A stretch of DNA of 14,043 nucleotides from Bacilli bacterium (lineage in GTDB: Bacteria > Bacillota_I > Bacilli_A > RF39 > UBA660). This document shows positions 12,933 through 14,043 of this stretch, piece after piece. Both the position numbers and the translations under genes were made by a program. Within the stretch, counting starts at the first letter, position 1, and every line of letters begins with the position of its first letter. The stretch lies in the NCBI GenBank assembly GCA_022801735.1, contig JAAWSW010000032.1:1-14043 (forward strand), read 5' to 3'. The notes beneath the pieces were generated by a model. The model was given only the letters and a program-made list of their open reading frames with translations, ran no database searches and was not told the DNA's origin.

Positions 12933-13970
12933 ATGACGTTATTATATTTTATTATTATATTAGGAGTAATTATATTTATTCATGAATTAGGTCATTTCAT
13001 ATTTGCCAAAAGAGCAGGTATTTATGTATATGAGTTTTCTCTTGGAATGGGGCCTAGAATATTTAAATGGAATAGAAAAAATGATGAAACAGATTATTGT
13101 TTAAGACTATTTCCAATCGGTGGTTTTGTTCAAATGGCTGGTGAAGAAATAGAAGATGATGAAAACATTCCAAAAGATAAGAAATTTGGTTCAAAAACAT
13201 TTGGACACAAATTCATGACAGTTATTGCTGGTATCATGATGAATTTCCTTTTAGCCATAGTTTTATTATTTATAGTAGGGTTAATAAATGGTGCCCCTCA
13301 AAACAAAACTATAGTTGGAACAATTGACCCAAGTATGCCTGCATATACATCAGGATTACAAGAAGGAGATAAAATCTTAAAACTTAATGGTCGCAATGCT
13401 AATACATACGACAAATTAACATTACAACTACAAGTATTTCAAGGTGAAGATATAACCTTAGAAGTTGAAAGAAACGGCCTAACAAGAGAAATAACATTAC
13501 AACCAAAAGAAGTAAAGATAGATGGGGAGACAACATATAAATATGGTTTTCAAATAAATGATGAAGTAGAAACAGGTTTTTTTGCTTCACTAGAATATGC
13601 TTTTAAAAAGACATTCAGTTTAATCCATCAAATGTTATTCATCGTATTTTATTTAATTACAGGACAACTTGAATTAGGCTCATTATCTGGTCCAGTTGGA
13701 ATTTATAATGTAGTAGGAAATGCAGCCGAAAGTGGATTTTTATCATTACTTTATTTAACTGCTTATATCAGTATCAATGTTGGATTTATTAATTTCTTAC
13801 CAATTCCAGCATTTGATGGAGGAAGAATTTTATTCCTAATCATCGAAAAAATAAAAGGTAAACCAGTTGATCAAAAATTAGAAAATACAGTTCATACGAT
13901 TGGTTTCTTCTTATTAATGGCATTAATGTTATTAATAACTTATAATGACATAATAAGAATAATTTCATAA
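12933..13970 (+). CDS. rseP: Site-2 intramembrane zinc metalloprotease RseP/RasP
   Basis: The 345-residue polytopic membrane protease cleaves transmembrane segments of anti-sigma factors and remnant signal peptides. The HELGH zinc motif is at 17-21 in the first membrane helix. A single PDZ domain spans about 128-195 (GTIDPSMPAYTSGLQEGDKI). The third zinc ligand lies in NFLPIPAFDGGR (Asp295), with Phe where Leu is common. Length is slightly below that of the Bacillus protein (about 420). AAGGAGG at 12921-12927 lies five bases before ATG. The operon ends here at a strong terminator. The substrate is not identified in this window. Confidence 0.93.
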   Translation: MTLLYFIIILGVIIFIHELGHFIFAKRAGIYVYEFSLGMGPRIFKWNRKNDETDYCLRLFPIGGFVQMAGEEIEDDENIPKDKKFGSKTFGHKFMTVIAGIMMNFLLAIVLLFIVGLINGAPQNKTIVGTIDPSMPAYTSGLQEGDKILKLNGRNANTYDKLTLQLQVFQGEDITLEVERNGLTREITLQPKEVKIDGETTYKYGFQINDEVETGFFASLEYAFKKTFSLIHQMLFIVFYLITGQLELGSLSGPVGIYNVVGNAAESGFLSLLYLTAYISINVGFINFLPIPAFDGGRILFLIIEKIKGKPVDQKLENTVHTIGFFLLMALMLLITYNDIIRIIS

Positions 13971-13990
13971 AGTCCATATGGACTTTTTTT
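13969..13990 (+). terminator. Intrinsic terminator after rseP
   Basis: AAAGTCC (13969-13975) pairs with GGACTTT (13980-13986) across an ATAT loop, followed by a T tract. The left arm uses the last two bases of the stop codon. The remaining 53 bases to the window edge show no gene or clear promoter. Confidence 0.88.
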
Positions 13991-14043
13991 GTTTAAACAA
14001 CCTTTACACTTAGTTACAAAAAAAACAAAGAAACAAAGACAAA

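Noticed and set aside
13987..14000. GTTTAAAC palindrome near the window end as an attachment or operator site
   Set aside because: An 8-bp A/T palindrome is expected by chance in this composition, and nothing downstream is visible to support it.

Overview
The window is strongly A/T-rich with all genes on the + strand. It reads like a chromosomal piece of a Bacillota genome, most likely an uncultured, host-associated Bacilli/Mollicutes-like lineage. Supporting signs are the Bacillus-type order ylbD-ylbE-rsmD, the rpsB-tsf ... uppS-cdsA-rseP block, consensus promoters with extended -10 boxes, AGGAGG-type ribosome binding sites and almost universal TAA stops. The lineage is an inference from style and gene order; no 16S gene is present. 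Tryptophan is encoded by TGG throughout, so the standard bacterial code is used.

Layout. (1) 1-3296: a possible gene tail, then a very large exported surface protein. It is a mosaic of a SipW/TasA-type signal region, a Listeria-Bacteroides repeat, seven BspA-like (DUF285) repeats, a fibronectin-like segment and a nine-rung parallel beta-helix, ending in a terminator. (2) 3341-4508: ylbD-ylbE-rsmD, the remnant of a conserved Bacilli cluster. (3) 4509-6978: an accessory operon with a C39-peptidase ABC transporter directly followed by two tiny genes, absent from standard ORF calls, whose products carry near-identical double-glycine leaders. This looks like a two-peptide (class IIb-like) bacteriocin or peptide-signal system with its own processing exporter. 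(4) 6994-7962: a PD-(D/E)XK Rpn/transposase-like nuclease with a 12-bp tandem repeat. (5) 8020-10940: the translation block rpsU, yqeY, rpsB and tsf, with strong promoters, terminators after each gene and a structured rpsB leader RNA. S2 carries a C-terminal extension ending in a Rho-N/SAP-like module. (6) 10942-13990: a promoter drives a type IV pilin-like gene followed by uppS, cdsA and rseP, then a terminator.

How the genes work together. The transporter should cut the two precursor peptides after GG and export the cores. The translation block supplies S21, S2 and EF-Ts, with a hairpin between rpsB and tsf that could set their ratio. uppS makes the undecaprenyl carrier for wall synthesis, cdsA makes CDP-diacylglycerol for phospholipids, and rseP is the site-2 protease usually found beside them. 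pyrH, frr and dxr, which normally sit in this cluster in Bacillus, are absent, and a pilin-like gene fills the tsf-uppS gap. No gene-free stretch longer than 300 bases exists; no tRNA, rRNA, CRISPR array or insertion-sequence end was seen.
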